From: Kofleriaceae bacterium
GTDB lineage: Bacteria > Myxococcota_A > Polyangia > Haliangiales > Haliangiaceae
Reading direction: 5' to 3'
Assembly (NCBI GenBank): GCA_018057825.1
Contig: JAGPCY010000010.1
Location: forward strand, 124,001 to 188,000
DNA: 64,000 nucleotides
This document shows, in pieces, positions 46,220-54,677 of this stretch. Within the stretch, counting starts at the first letter, position 1. Every line of letters starts with the position of its first letter. The translations under genes were made by a program, and so were the position numbers. The notes under the pieces are model-generated. The model ran no database searches, was not told where the DNA came from, and saw nothing but the letters and a program-made list of their open reading frames with translations.

Positions 46220-47335
46220 TCACTCGCTGTAGCGCGAGCCGTCCCAGCGGTATCGGGTCGCGCTCGTCGTCTCGGTCGGCTCGGTGTCGCCGGCCGCCCA
46301 TTGCACGGTCGTCGCGGTGCAGCGCAGGGTGAGCGCGGGCCAGCCGGCGGTGCGCTTGGCGCCGACCTCGAGCTCGCAGCGCGTGACGTCGTCGGCCTCG
46401 CCGGTGCTGCCGCCGTCGTCCCACGACAAGAGCTCGACCAGATCGCTGCCGTCGACGCGGTAGATCGTGGTGGTCACCTCGCGCTTCGCGTACTGCGGAC
46501 CGTCGGCGCGCAGCTCGCGGGTGACGACGATCGTGGGGACCGAGGCGTGCAGCGCGATGGGCGCGACCGCGACCTGCCCGCCGGTCGACTCGTCGCCTTC
46601 GGCGGCGGCCGGCGCATGGTCGTAGGTGAGGTCGAGACGTCCCGCGAGGTCCCATCGCTTGCCGAAGCGGAGGATCCCGATCGCCACCTCGACCGTGCCG
46701 CTGTCGAGCACGTCGACCTGACACGCCCAGCGGCCGCCGAGATCGGTCACCGCCACGCCGGTGATCGCCCGCGCGCCATCGTCAGCGGCGGTGCGCTTGC
46801 GCGCCAGCGACGCGCCGGGATGAAGCGCCTGGAGACACGCCGTCTCCGTGAGTAGCGGCCGCGAGGTCAAGAGCTCCTCGCTGACGATGCTGCGGTTGGT
46901 CGGGTCGAGGACGATCCGCTTGGGGCCGACGTCGCCGTAGCGCCCCGAGCGCCAGGTCTGCGTGAACGTGAGCGTGACGCCGGTCGCAGCCCCCGCCGCC
47001 GGCGGCGCGATCACCACGTCGCGCGCGCTGACCTCGAGCTTGGCCTTGAACATGGCCTTGCGGTCCTTGAGCCAGGCGGCGCGGTTCATCGCCTTGACCG
47101 TCTTGCCGACGCGCTTGACCCCGGCGAAGCCCGGCGCATACAGCGCGGCGTAGTCGTCGTAGCGGCCCTGGTTCTGCGCCGCCAACCACCGGTCGAGGAG
47201 CGCGCGCGCCGCGGCCTCGCTCGAGCCCACGGGACCACCGATCGGCGCACCGACCGGCGCGGGATCGGCTGCCACCGGTTGCGCGGCTGCGAACGCGCCC
47301 AGCGCGACCACGGCGAGACGCGAGAGGTTCACCAC
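46220..47335 (-). CDS. Secreted NTF2-like (SnoaL/DUF4440-type) domain protein
   Basis: 371 residues from the GTG at 47335. Signal peptide LAVVALGAFAAAQPVAA. Residues about 40-140 show the NTF2-like pattern of Cds6/DUF4440-type domains: ARALLDRWLAAQNQGRYDDY followed by AALYAPGFAGVKR, KDRKAMFKAKLEV and GVTLTFTQTWRSGRYGDVG. The rest is a beta-rich region with DGGSTGEADD and a final TSATRYRWDGSRYSE. Likely periplasmic, ligand unknown. Convergent with the small gene across array 2; divergent from the SUMF1 lipoprotein. Confidence 0.75.
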   Translation of the reverse strand: MVNLSRLAVVALGAFAAAQPVAADPAPVGAPIGGPVGSSEAAARALLDRWLAAQNQGRYDDYAALYAPGFAGVKRVGKTVKAMNRAAWLKDRKAMFKAKLEVSARDVVIAPPAAGAATGVTLTFTQTWRSGRYGDVGPKRIVLDPTNRSIVSEELLTSRPLLTETACLQALHPGASLARKRTAADDGARAITGVAVTDLGGRWACQVDVLDSGTVEVAIGILRFGKRWDLAGRLDLTYDHAPAAAEGDESTGGQVAVAPIALHASVPTIVVTRELRADGPQYAKREVTTTIYRVDGSDLVELLSWDDGGSTGEADDVTRCELEVGAKRTAGWPALTLRCTATTVQWAAGDTEPTETTSATRYRWDGSRYSE

Positions 47336-47409
47336 CCGACGATCGTAGCCGAACGGCGGGGCGCTGCGGGTCCGACGGGGCCGCTCGCGCCCGTGGTAGC
47401 GTCTCGGCG

Positions 47410-48477
47410 ATGTGGAGGACACGAAGGATCGCAGGGCTGTGGCTCGTCGTGGGGGTCGGGCTCGTGGGCTGCGAGCGCTCGAAGGGCGGCGCCCCGGGCG
47501 GTGCGATGGGGAGCGCGGGGGGCGGTCGCGACGCCGGTACCGACGCGCGCAGCGAGGAGCCGACGGTGCCACCGCCGCCACCGACCGTGAAGTCCGGCGG
47601 CAAGGGCGACTGTCAGACGGCCTATGCGCCCCGGCCGACGCGGGATCCCAACCCGATGTGCAAGATCGACGGCGGCACGTTCGGCATGGGGGCCGCGGAG
47701 GATGACCCCACGGCGCTTCTGCAGGAGAAGCCGCGGCGGCGGGTGTCGGTGTCGCCGTTCTATCTCGATCAGTTCGAGGTGACGAACGCGCAGATGCTCC
47801 ACTTCCTCAACACCCGCGGCAACTGGTGCGGCGGCACGCGGGAGCACAAAGATGAGTGCGTGCTGGTCGCGAGCGGCAACGTGGTGGTCAAGGAGAAGAA
47901 CGGCACCTTCTTCCTCCGCCCCGAGGGGCATCCGACCGCGCCGTTCACCTACGCGTTCCACGCCGGGGCCGAAGCCTACTGCGCGTGGGTCGGCAAGCGC
48001 TTGCCCACCGAGGCCGAGTGGGAGTTCGCCGCGCGCCACGACCCCAAGACCGGCGCCGACCTTCGGTACCCATGGGGCGACGAGTTCCGACCCAACCACG
48101 CGGCCTGCGATGAAGCGGCCTGCGCAGACGGATTCGTCGAAACGAAGGACGCGATCGGCGCGGCTATCTATGTCTACGCTCCGGTTGGGACCTTCGACGG
48201 AACCCTCGGTCGGGGTGACGGTTCGTCTCCCTGGGGCGTCCACGATCTGGCGGGGAACGGAAAGGAGTTCGTGGCCGACTTCTACGTCGAGCCGTATCCC
48301 TCATGTGGCGCGTGTATCGATCCGGTTGTGAGCCAACCCTCCGGGGCCAGGCTGGACCACGTCGACCGGACGTTCTACGGCAGCGACCAGAACCAGATCG
48401 GTACGCCAAACGTCACCCAGCGCAACCCTGGCGAGATCAGCGGGTTCCGCTGTGCGCGCGACGTCCCTAGCGGCTGA
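47410..48477 (+). CDS. SUMF1-type (formylglycine-generating-enzyme-like) lipoprotein
   Basis: 355 residues. Lipobox VVGVGLVGC, then a Gly/Ala linker. From residue about 85 the FGE fold is continuous: CKIDGGTFGMGAAEDDPTA, FYLDQFEVTNAQMLHFLN, AYCAWVGKRLPTEAEWEFAA, YPWGDEF, SPWGVHDLAGNGKEFVADFY, GFRCARD. The GNVWEWV motif reads GNGKEFV, and the catalytic Cys pair of true FGE is not clear, so a surface scaffold or binding role is likelier than sulfatase maturation. Its 3' end overlaps that of the DUF4157 gene by 11 bases. Confidence 0.85.
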   Translation: MWRTRRIAGLWLVVGVGLVGCERSKGGAPGGAMGSAGGGRDAGTDARSEEPTVPPPPPTVKSGGKGDCQTAYAPRPTRDPNPMCKIDGGTFGMGAAEDDPTALLQEKPRRRVSVSPFYLDQFEVTNAQMLHFLNTRGNWCGGTREHKDECVLVASGNVVVKEKNGTFFLRPEGHPTAPFTYAFHAGAEAYCAWVGKRLPTEAEWEFAARHDPKTGADLRYPWGDEFRPNHAACDEAACADGFVETKDAIGAAIYVYAPVGTFDGTLGRGDGSSPWGVHDLAGNGKEFVADFYVEPYPSCGACIDPVVSQPSGARLDHVDRTFYGSDQNQIGTPNVTQRNPGEISGFRCARDVPSG

Positions 48478-51400
48478 CTCCGGCGGCAGGAGCGATGGGA
48501 ACGAGCACCGCCACGTGCATCGGGCGGCCGGTTCGCAGCTCCTCCCAGGAGCCGCTAGCGTTGACGATCTTCACCCCGGGCTCGACGTCGACCGCGGTCA
48601 GGTCAAGCAGGACCCGATACGAGACCGTGGTCGTCTCCAAGATGCGCAACGAATCGACTGCAAACGCCCCGACGCCATCGACCCGGAGTTCCGTCGTATC
48701 ACTGACAGCCTGTCCATTCACGACCCGGATCACGCCTCGTAGCGCCGCGTCGAGGTCGCCGGTCACGCGCCGCGTCTGGCCGTCGGCGGGATCGAAGACG
48801 AAGGTCTGGGGATGCTGGGCGACCCGCTCGAAGCCGCCGCGGTCGACGGCGCGGTAGGCGAAGTACTCGAAGGTGTAGGGCACCTTGCCGCCGTCGGGGG
48901 CGCCGACCGTCAAGGTGACGGACCGGAGGTAGATCGTCTCGCCGGTCGAGGTGGTCTCGACGCGCGGGGCCGCCTTGATCTTCGCGACGAACGTGTCGAA
49001 GGCCCGCGAGGGGCGCAGCGCGCGTCCGTCCCAGCTGACCATCACCTGCGCGTCGGCCGAGCTGAGGCGCCACAGGGCGCGATCGTCGACCGCGCGCGGC
49101 GCGACCGTGCCGCCCGTCCCCGTCGGCGTCCCGGGCAACATCGGCAGGTCGCGCGCCTTGCGCTTGCGCCGCTTGGCCTTGCCGCGCGGGGTCTTCGGCA
49201 GCGGCTTGGGCGCGGGTGCTGGGGTCGGCGTCGGCGCTGGGGTCGCGTCGGGCGTCGATGCCGGCGTGGCATCAGTACTCGGCGCCGGCGTCGCATCGTT
49301 GCTGGGTGCCGGCGTCGCATCGTTGCTGGGTGCGGGCGCCGCGTCGGGTGCGGGCGTCGCATCGGGTGCGGGCGTCGCGTCGGGTGCGGGCGTCGCATCG
49401 GGTGCGGGCGTCGCGTCGGGTGCGGGCGTCGCGTCGGGTGCGGGCGTCGCGTCGGGCGTCGCCCCGTTGCCCGTCGGTGAACCATCGCCGTTGGCGTCCT
49501 TCGGCTCCTTCGCGGCTCCCGCGTCCTTCTCACCCGCGTCCTTCGACTCCTTCGCCGCTCCCGCGTCCTTCTCACCCGCGTCCTTCGACTCCTTCGCCGC
49601 TCCCGCGTCCTTCTCACCCGCGTCCTTCGACTCCTTCGCCGCTCCCGCGTCCTTCTCACCCGCGTCCTTCGACTCCTTCGCCGCTCCCGCGTCCTTCTCA
49701 CCGGCATCCTTGTCGTCGCCGGCGTCCTTGTCCCTGCCGGCGTCGGCCCCTGCGTCGGAATCCTCGCCGCCGTCACCGCCGTCGCCGCCGTCGCCGCCCT
49801 CGCCGCTGTCGGGCCCCTTGCCATCCCCCTCGACGTCATCGCTGTCGATCGTGAGGCCGTCGTCCTCGGGCGCGTCGGCCACGCCGGCATCGCCCGCACC
49901 GCTGTCCTCCCCCGTGCCGCCGTCCGCGCCGTCGCTCGGCTTGTCGCCGTCGCCCTGCCCCATCCCCGCGCTGCCGTGCTTGAACAGGCGCCACAGTCCC
50001 TTGCCGATGTCGTACAGGTCCTTCACCGTTGAGATCCAGCCGATGATCGGCAGTGCCTTGAAGACGACCTTCGCCGTGCGCGACACCAGCGCTTTGCTCA
50101 TGCCCTTGGCGACCGTTCGCCCGATCCGGGTCCGCACGCCGCGGCGCGCTGCCTCGAACCCCTCGCGCAGCTTGCCGGCGCGCCTCTCGAGGTGCGTGAG
50201 ATGCCGCGCCAGCTTTCGGATCTCGTCCTTCTCCGCCTTGAGCCGTCGCTCGACGGCCTGCGCCGCCTGATTCTCGGCCTTCTTCATCGCGCCCTTCGCG
50301 CGCTTGGCCGCGCGACGCCGCTCGGCGAGCTCCTGCTCGGCCACCTGGAAGCGCCGCTTGCGCTCGTCGAGCTTTTCAAGGACCTCCGTCTGCTCATCGA
50401 GGACCTTGTGCAGATCGACGCGTGCCTTCTCGATCGACGCGAGGTCCTTGGCCACCTTCTCCAGCAGGTCGGACGGCGGCGTGACCTCGCCTTGGAGCTT
50501 GAGCTCGATGACCGCCTGGGGCGGAAACAGGTCGCGCAACCACGGAAGGTCCGTGCCCGTCGCGACGAAGGTCAGCTTGATCAGCTTGACGTCAAGGGCG
50601 CCGCTGGTCGACAGCGAGGCCTCAAGCCCCGACACCTTCACCGAGAGCCGGAGTCCGTCGACGATCTTCAGGCTTCCCTCCAGGCTCAGGAGTTCGTTCT
50701 TGAGCGCCATCGAGCGCTCGGTCAGGCGGGCCTGCAAGGTCGTGTCGATGGAGGCGTGCTTCAGTCTCGCGTCGTCGCCCTTGACGCCTTGGGCGACGGC
50801 GGTCTGTGACTGGCGCTTGACCTTCACCGCCCAGGTCCAGCGGTTGATGAGCTGCCCTTTCAGCTCGTACGCCAGCGAGGCCGGCGCCACCTTCACGTCG
50901 TCATCGGCGGCGGCCCGCGTCAGCGCCAGGCCCTGGCGCGGCGCCTCGAGTCGCGCGCCGCGCGCCGCACGCCGCGACAGCTCATCGGCCTCGGCCTCGG
51001 CCGACGCGCGATCAGTCGAGCTGGCGTTGTCCAGGCGGGCCTGGGCCAGGTGCACCACCTCGTGGAGGGCGATGCGCCGTCCGTCCTCGGTCGCGACGTC
51101 GACCTCCGGATGCAGGTAGATCGCGTCGCCCAGAGCGAGCCCGCGGGTGGTCGCGCGGTGTCCCTCGGTCGCTGCCCGCGCCGCTTCGCCGACGTGGATC
51201 GTCGGCGCGACCCCGAGGTCCCGCGCCGCCTCGGCGACCACCGCGCGCGCCGCGTCCGCCCGCGCCGCGGCCTCGTCCAGGAAGTCGAACGGATCGACGA
51301 TCGCCATGGGCGACGTTCCCCGCGCTGCCAGCGGCCTTGGCCCCGCCGCGCGTGCCGCGGCCCCGTCACGCGCCGGCACCACCGACGGGACGTCCTCCGC

Positions 51401-51526
51401 CCGCCGGAGCCCCTCCGTCAACGTCCGTTTCCCCGGCGCCACCACCCGCCGTGGCGGGGCCGCATCGTCCTCCAGCTCGGTGGCCAGCAGGGGCTCGGGC
51501 GTCCGCCAGCCGATTCGCTCGTTCAT
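48467..51526 (-). CDS. Large DUF4157 (eCIS-associated) protein with coding tandem repeats
   Basis: 1019 residues from the ATG at 51526. DUF4157 domain about 80-185, with zinc-peptidase motif HEVVHLAQ (155-162) and DAIYLHPEVDV. Residues 200-540 are helical, including a long coiled coil (ERKRRFQVAEQELAERRR and following Lys/Arg/Glu residues) and a hydrophobic segment (VVFKALPIIGWISTVKDLYD). A linker of five 14-residue repeats (GEKDAGAAKESKDA) and then DATPAP repeats leads to a C-terminal beta domain (about 830-1019). DUF4157 marks cargo/toxins of extracellular contractile injection systems; here it may direct a payload, with no eCIS genes in the window. Repeats may vary in number. Confidence 0.85.
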   Translation of the reverse strand: MNERIGWRTPEPLLATELEDDAAPPRRVVAPGKRTLTEGLRRAEDVPSVVPARDGAAARAAGPRPLAARGTSPMAIVDPFDFLDEAAARADAARAVVAEAARDLGVAPTIHVGEAARAATEGHRATTRGLALGDAIYLHPEVDVATEDGRRIALHEVVHLAQARLDNASSTDRASAEAEADELSRRAARGARLEAPRQGLALTRAAADDDVKVAPASLAYELKGQLINRWTWAVKVKRQSQTAVAQGVKGDDARLKHASIDTTLQARLTERSMALKNELLSLEGSLKIVDGLRLSVKVSGLEASLSTSGALDVKLIKLTFVATGTDLPWLRDLFPPQAVIELKLQGEVTPPSDLLEKVAKDLASIEKARVDLHKVLDEQTEVLEKLDERKRRFQVAEQELAERRRAAKRAKGAMKKAENQAAQAVERRLKAEKDEIRKLARHLTHLERRAGKLREGFEAARRGVRTRIGRTVAKGMSKALVSRTAKVVFKALPIIGWISTVKDLYDIGKGLWRLFKHGSAGMGQGDGDKPSDGADGGTGEDSGAGDAGVADAPEDDGLTIDSDDVEGDGKGPDSGEGGDGGDGGDGGEDSDAGADAGRDKDAGDDKDAGEKDAGAAKESKDAGEKDAGAAKESKDAGEKDAGAAKESKDAGEKDAGAAKESKDAGEKDAGAAKEPKDANGDGSPTGNGATPDATPAPDATPAPDATPAPDATPAPDATPAPDATPAPDAAPAPSNDATPAPSNDATPAPSTDATPASTPDATPAPTPTPAPAPKPLPKTPRGKAKRRKRKARDLPMLPGTPTGTGGTVAPRAVDDRALWRLSSADAQVMVSWDGRALRPSRAFDTFVAKIKAAPRVETTSTGETIYLRSVTLTVGAPDGGKVPYTFEYFAYRAVDRGGFERVAQHPQTFVFDPADGQTRRVTGDLDAALRGVIRVVNGQAVSDTTELRVDGVGAFAVDSLRILETTTVSYRVLLDLTAVDVEPGVKIVNASGSWEELRTGRPMHVAVLVPIAPAAGVSR
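49330..49460 (-). repeat. Coding 18-bp repeats (DATPAP) in the DUF4157 gene
   Basis: About seven near-identical 18-base units (GGTGCGGGCGTCGC core on the plus strand), encoding the DATPAP linker. Confidence 0.85.
49495..49704 (-). repeat. Coding 42-bp repeats (GEKDAGAAKESKDA) in the DUF4157 gene
   Basis: Five tandem units of 42 bases, nearly identical at DNA level; the last reads KEPKDA. In-frame gain or loss would only change linker length. Confidence 0.92.
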
Positions 51527-51760
51527 GCCCGCCGATATCGACCGCCGCCCGGAGCGGTTGCGTGCTCCCCGCACGATCCCGATGAAGCTCCCACGGGCGC
51601 GAAGAGGCGGCGGTCGTTCATGGGGTCGCCTCGCGCCGCGGAGGTCCCGCCGCATCACCGACAGAGCCAATACGGGTGAACCGGGAGCTGTGCGGACGGC
51701 GCGGGTGGGCTGCGGCATCACGCCGCGCGCGGGGGCGGGCGTGGGTGGCACGATCGCGGG

Positions 51761-52603
51761 ATGGGGAACCTCGAGCTCGAGCGCAAGCGCCACCCGTCGA
51801 CGTTTCGCAAGCTGGCGGTGGGGACCTGGGATGATGCGACGGCAGCCAGCGTGTACGGGGCGATGACGCTGCGCATGGAGCCGGCGCTGGCGTACATCGA
51901 GGCGTTCCGCGCGGCGACGGGACGGCACCTGACGGTGACGCACCTGATGGGCCGCGCGGTGGCCCGGGTACTGGCCGACGTGCCCGACGCCAACGCGATC
52001 CTGCGCGGCAAGCACATCTACCTGCGCAAGGACGTGGCGATCTTCTTCCAGGTCGCGATGCAGGATCCGGTGACCGGCGAGCTCGATCTGTCGGGGCTGG
52101 TGCTGCGCTCGGCCCAGACGCGGTCGCTGGCCGAGATCGTCGACGAGTTCACCGCGGCGGCGGCCAAGGTCAAGGCCCGGCGCGATCGCAGCCTCGAGGG
52201 CACGCGCTCGCTCTTGTCGCGCCTGCCGGCCCGCCTGGTCGGCCCGATGCTCAAGGCCACCGGCTACCTGGCCTACGAGTGGAACCTCGACCTGCGCCGG
52301 TTGGGCGTGCCGCGCGACGCCTTCGGCTCGGCGATGATCACCAACATCGGGTCCCTCGGCCTCGAGAGCGCCTTCGCGCCACTGATCCCGTACAGCCGCG
52401 TGCCGCTGATCCTGGCCCTGGGCGCGGTCGAGGACACGCCGGTGGTCGACGGCGACCGGGTGGTGCCGGGCAAGACCATGCGGGTGTGCGCGACCTTCGA
52501 TCACCGCTTGCTCGACGGCGCCCACGCCGCGCGCATGGCCCGGGTGCTGCGCGCCCACTTCGCCGACCCGTTCGCCCACTACGACCCGCTGCCCGGACGG
52601 TGA
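51761..52603 (+). CDS. 2-oxo acid dehydrogenase E2-type acyltransferase (catalytic domain only)
   Basis: 280 residues. It lacks lipoyl and E3-binding domains and has the CAT-fold catalytic domain: MTLRMEPALAYIEAFRAATG, HLTVTHLMGRAVARVL, DAFGSAMITNIGSLGLESAF and the active-site FDHRLLDGAHAARM (DHRxxDG). It may be an acyl-CoA transferase of unknown acyl acceptor, as seen in standalone bacterial CAT-type proteins. It starts 235 bases from the divergent DUF4157 gene and precedes a POT transporter by 61 bases. Confidence 0.85.
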   Translation: MGNLELERKRHPSTFRKLAVGTWDDATAASVYGAMTLRMEPALAYIEAFRAATGRHLTVTHLMGRAVARVLADVPDANAILRGKHIYLRKDVAIFFQVAMQDPVTGELDLSGLVLRSAQTRSLAEIVDEFTAAAAKVKARRDRSLEGTRSLLSRLPARLVGPMLKATGYLAYEWNLDLRRLGVPRDAFGSAMITNIGSLGLESAFAPLIPYSRVPLILALGAVEDTPVVDGDRVVPGKTMRVCATFDHRLLDGAHAARMARVLRAHFADPFAHYDPLPGR

Positions 52604-52664
52604 ACGCCGGCGGCGCGACGTTCGTGCGCCGTCCCGGGGGCGACCTGGCGTATGGTCGCCGACC

Positions 52665-54302
52665 ATGCCTGCCCCGCCGCCGCCCGCCGGCCAGATGCCG
52701 CGCCAGATCCCGTTCATCATCGCCAACGAGGCGTGCGAGCGCTTCTCGTTCTACGGGATGCGCAACATCCTCACGACCTTCCTGGCCGCCGCGTTCTTCT
52801 CGCACCTGACGAAGGACGACGCCAAGGGCCAGGCCAAGGACATCTTCCACGTCTTCGTGATCGGCGTTTACTTCTTCCCGCTGATCGGCGGCTGGCTGTC
52901 CGATCGGTTCTTCGGCAAGTACCGCACGATCCTGTTCGTCTCGCTCTTGTACTGCGTCGGCCACGCGCTCCTGGCGATCTTCGAGGACGAACCCAACGGC
53001 TTCTACCTGGGCCTCATGCTGATCGCGATCGGCGCCGGCGGGATCAAACCCCTGGTGTCGACCTTCATGGGCGACCAGTTCGACCAGACCAACAAGGTCA
53101 AGGCCAAGCTGGCCTTCGAGATGTTCTACTGGTCGGTGAACTTCGGCTCGTTCTTCGCGTCGCTGTTCATGCCGCGGCTCCTGCGCGGCGACGGCCCGGC
53201 CAACTGGTGGGGCCTGACGCCGGCGTCGGTCGCTTTCGGCATCCCCGGCATCCTGATGGGCATCGCGGTGATCGCGTTCTGGCTCGGGCGCAAGCGCTAC
53301 GTGATCGTGCCGCCGGCCCCGCCCGATCCCAACGCGTTCTCGCGGGTGGTGCGGACCGCGCTCTTGGCCCGCGGCGGCGCGGTGCCGAGCGCCCATGTCG
53401 TCGGCGGCGGGCCGATGACGCCGGCCGGGCGGCCCGGGCTGATGCTGGCGATCGGCGGCCTGACGGTGGGCCTGGTCGCGCTCGTGGCCTGGCCGCTGTC
53501 GACCAGCTTCGGCGGCAAGGACATCGTCATGGCGCTGTGCATGGCCCTGGTCGCGATCCTGGTCGGGCTGGGCGGCGGCGCCTGGCTCCAGCTCGAGCGC
53601 GCCCGCGGCGTGCACCCTGACGAGGCGGTCGACGGCGTGCGCGGCGTCTTGCGCGTGCTGGTGATCTTCGCGCTGGTGACGCCGTTCTGGTCGCTCTTCG
53701 ATCAGAAGGCCTCGACCTGGGTCTTCCAGGGCGAGCTGATGTCGAAGCCCGGCTGGTTCGAGCCGGCGATGATGCAGGCGCTCAACCCGGCGCTGGTCTT
53801 GATCCTCATCCCGCTCAACAACCTGGTGGTGTTCCCCGCGCTCAAGCGCGCCGGCTACGACTTCAGCCCGCTGCGCCGGATGGGCCTGGGCATCGCGCTG
53901 GCCGGGGCCTCGTGGGTGGTCGCCGGGCTCTTGCAGGTCACCCTCGACGGCGGCACCAAGCTGTCGATCGTCTGGCAGATCTTGCCGTACCTCTTGCTCA
54001 CCGCGGGCGAGGTGCTGGTGTCGGCGACCGGCCTCGAGTTCGCCTACAGCCAGGCGCCCAAGTCGATGAAGGGCGTGATCATGAGCTTCTGGAGCCTGGC
54101 CGTGACCGTCGGCAACCTGTGGGTGCTCCTGGTCGACGAGACGCTCAAGACCAAGCCGGTGATCTCGGCGGTCGCCGACACCGGCCTGTCGATCACCGCG
54201 TTCCTGATGTTCTTCTTCGCGCTGTTCGCGTTCGCGGCGGCGGCGGCGTTCGTCGCGGTCGCCCGGCGCTACCGCATGGTCGACAACTACCGCCAGGCCT
54301 AG
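52665..54302 (+). CDS. POT-family proton-dependent oligopeptide transporter
   Basis: 545 residues with about 12-14 membrane segments. The start NEACERFSFYGMRNIL carries the ExxERFxYYG proton/peptide motif; GGWLSDRFFGKYRTILF and IGAGGIKPLVSTFMGDQFD are PTR2 signatures. It imports di- and tripeptides with protons across the inner membrane; predatory bacteria use such carriers to take up prey peptides. The region near residues 215-265 is a long loop with extra hydrophobic segments. Regulation not visible. Confidence 0.92.
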   Translation: MPAPPPPAGQMPRQIPFIIANEACERFSFYGMRNILTTFLAAAFFSHLTKDDAKGQAKDIFHVFVIGVYFFPLIGGWLSDRFFGKYRTILFVSLLYCVGHALLAIFEDEPNGFYLGLMLIAIGAGGIKPLVSTFMGDQFDQTNKVKAKLAFEMFYWSVNFGSFFASLFMPRLLRGDGPANWWGLTPASVAFGIPGILMGIAVIAFWLGRKRYVIVPPAPPDPNAFSRVVRTALLARGGAVPSAHVVGGGPMTPAGRPGLMLAIGGLTVGLVALVAWPLSTSFGGKDIVMALCMALVAILVGLGGGAWLQLERARGVHPDEAVDGVRGVLRVLVIFALVTPFWSLFDQKASTWVFQGELMSKPGWFEPAMMQALNPALVLILIPLNNLVVFPALKRAGYDFSPLRRMGLGIALAGASWVVAGLLQVTLDGGTKLSIVWQILPYLLLTAGEVLVSATGLEFAYSQAPKSMKGVIMSFWSLAVTVGNLWVLLVDETLKTKPVISAVADTGLSITAFLMFFFALFAFAAAAAFVAVARRYRMVDNYRQA

Positions 54303-54341
54303 GCTGGCCCAGGCGACCACCCACGCCGCGCCGACCCGCCG

Positions 54342-54596
54342 CTACTTCAGGAACGTCTCGGGGTTGAAGTCGGTGTCCTGCTCGCGGTCCTCGCTCGGCG
54401 GCCGGCGACGCCACGACGACGCCGCGCCGCAGCGCACGCACAGGTCGATGTCGCGGCCACCCGAGCGGCCCGACAGGACCCACTTCTCGACGCCCTGGAG
54501 GGCCTTGCACTTGGGGCACGGGTGGAGGAGCGGATCGACCCGCTTGAAGCCACGCTTGGCGATGGCGTTGCGGAAGTTGTCCAGATCGAAGGCCAT
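54342..54596 (-). CDS. Small zinc-ribbon-like protein
   Basis: 84 residues from the ATG at 54596. Two Cys pairs, CPKCK (about 28-32) and CVRC (about 53-56), flank a short beta stretch (GVEKWVLSGRSGGRDIDL), the pattern of a zinc ribbon. The C-terminus is acidic. Starts MAFDLDNFRNAIAKRGFKRV. Possibly a small nucleic-acid-binding or regulatory protein. Divergent from the glycosyltransferase-like gene. Confidence 0.75.
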   Translation of the reverse strand: MAFDLDNFRNAIAKRGFKRVDPLLHPCPKCKALQGVEKWVLSGRSGGRDIDLCVRCGAASSWRRRPPSEDREQDTDFNPETFLK

Positions 54597-54677
54597 GGGC
54601 CGAGGGTAGCGCAACGCGGCGACGAGCGCGGCGGGTCGGGCACCACTTCGCGCGCCGGCTGTCGTACAACGCGGGCG

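Noticed and set aside
49330..49704. Possible CRISPR-like array
   Set aside because: The units are tandem, without unique spacers, and code for protein repeats in the DUF4157 gene.
51527..51760. Possible small gene in the divergent gap before the E2-type gene
   Set aside because: Frames there are low-complexity Arg/Pro with no ribosome site; it is likely a divergent promoter region.
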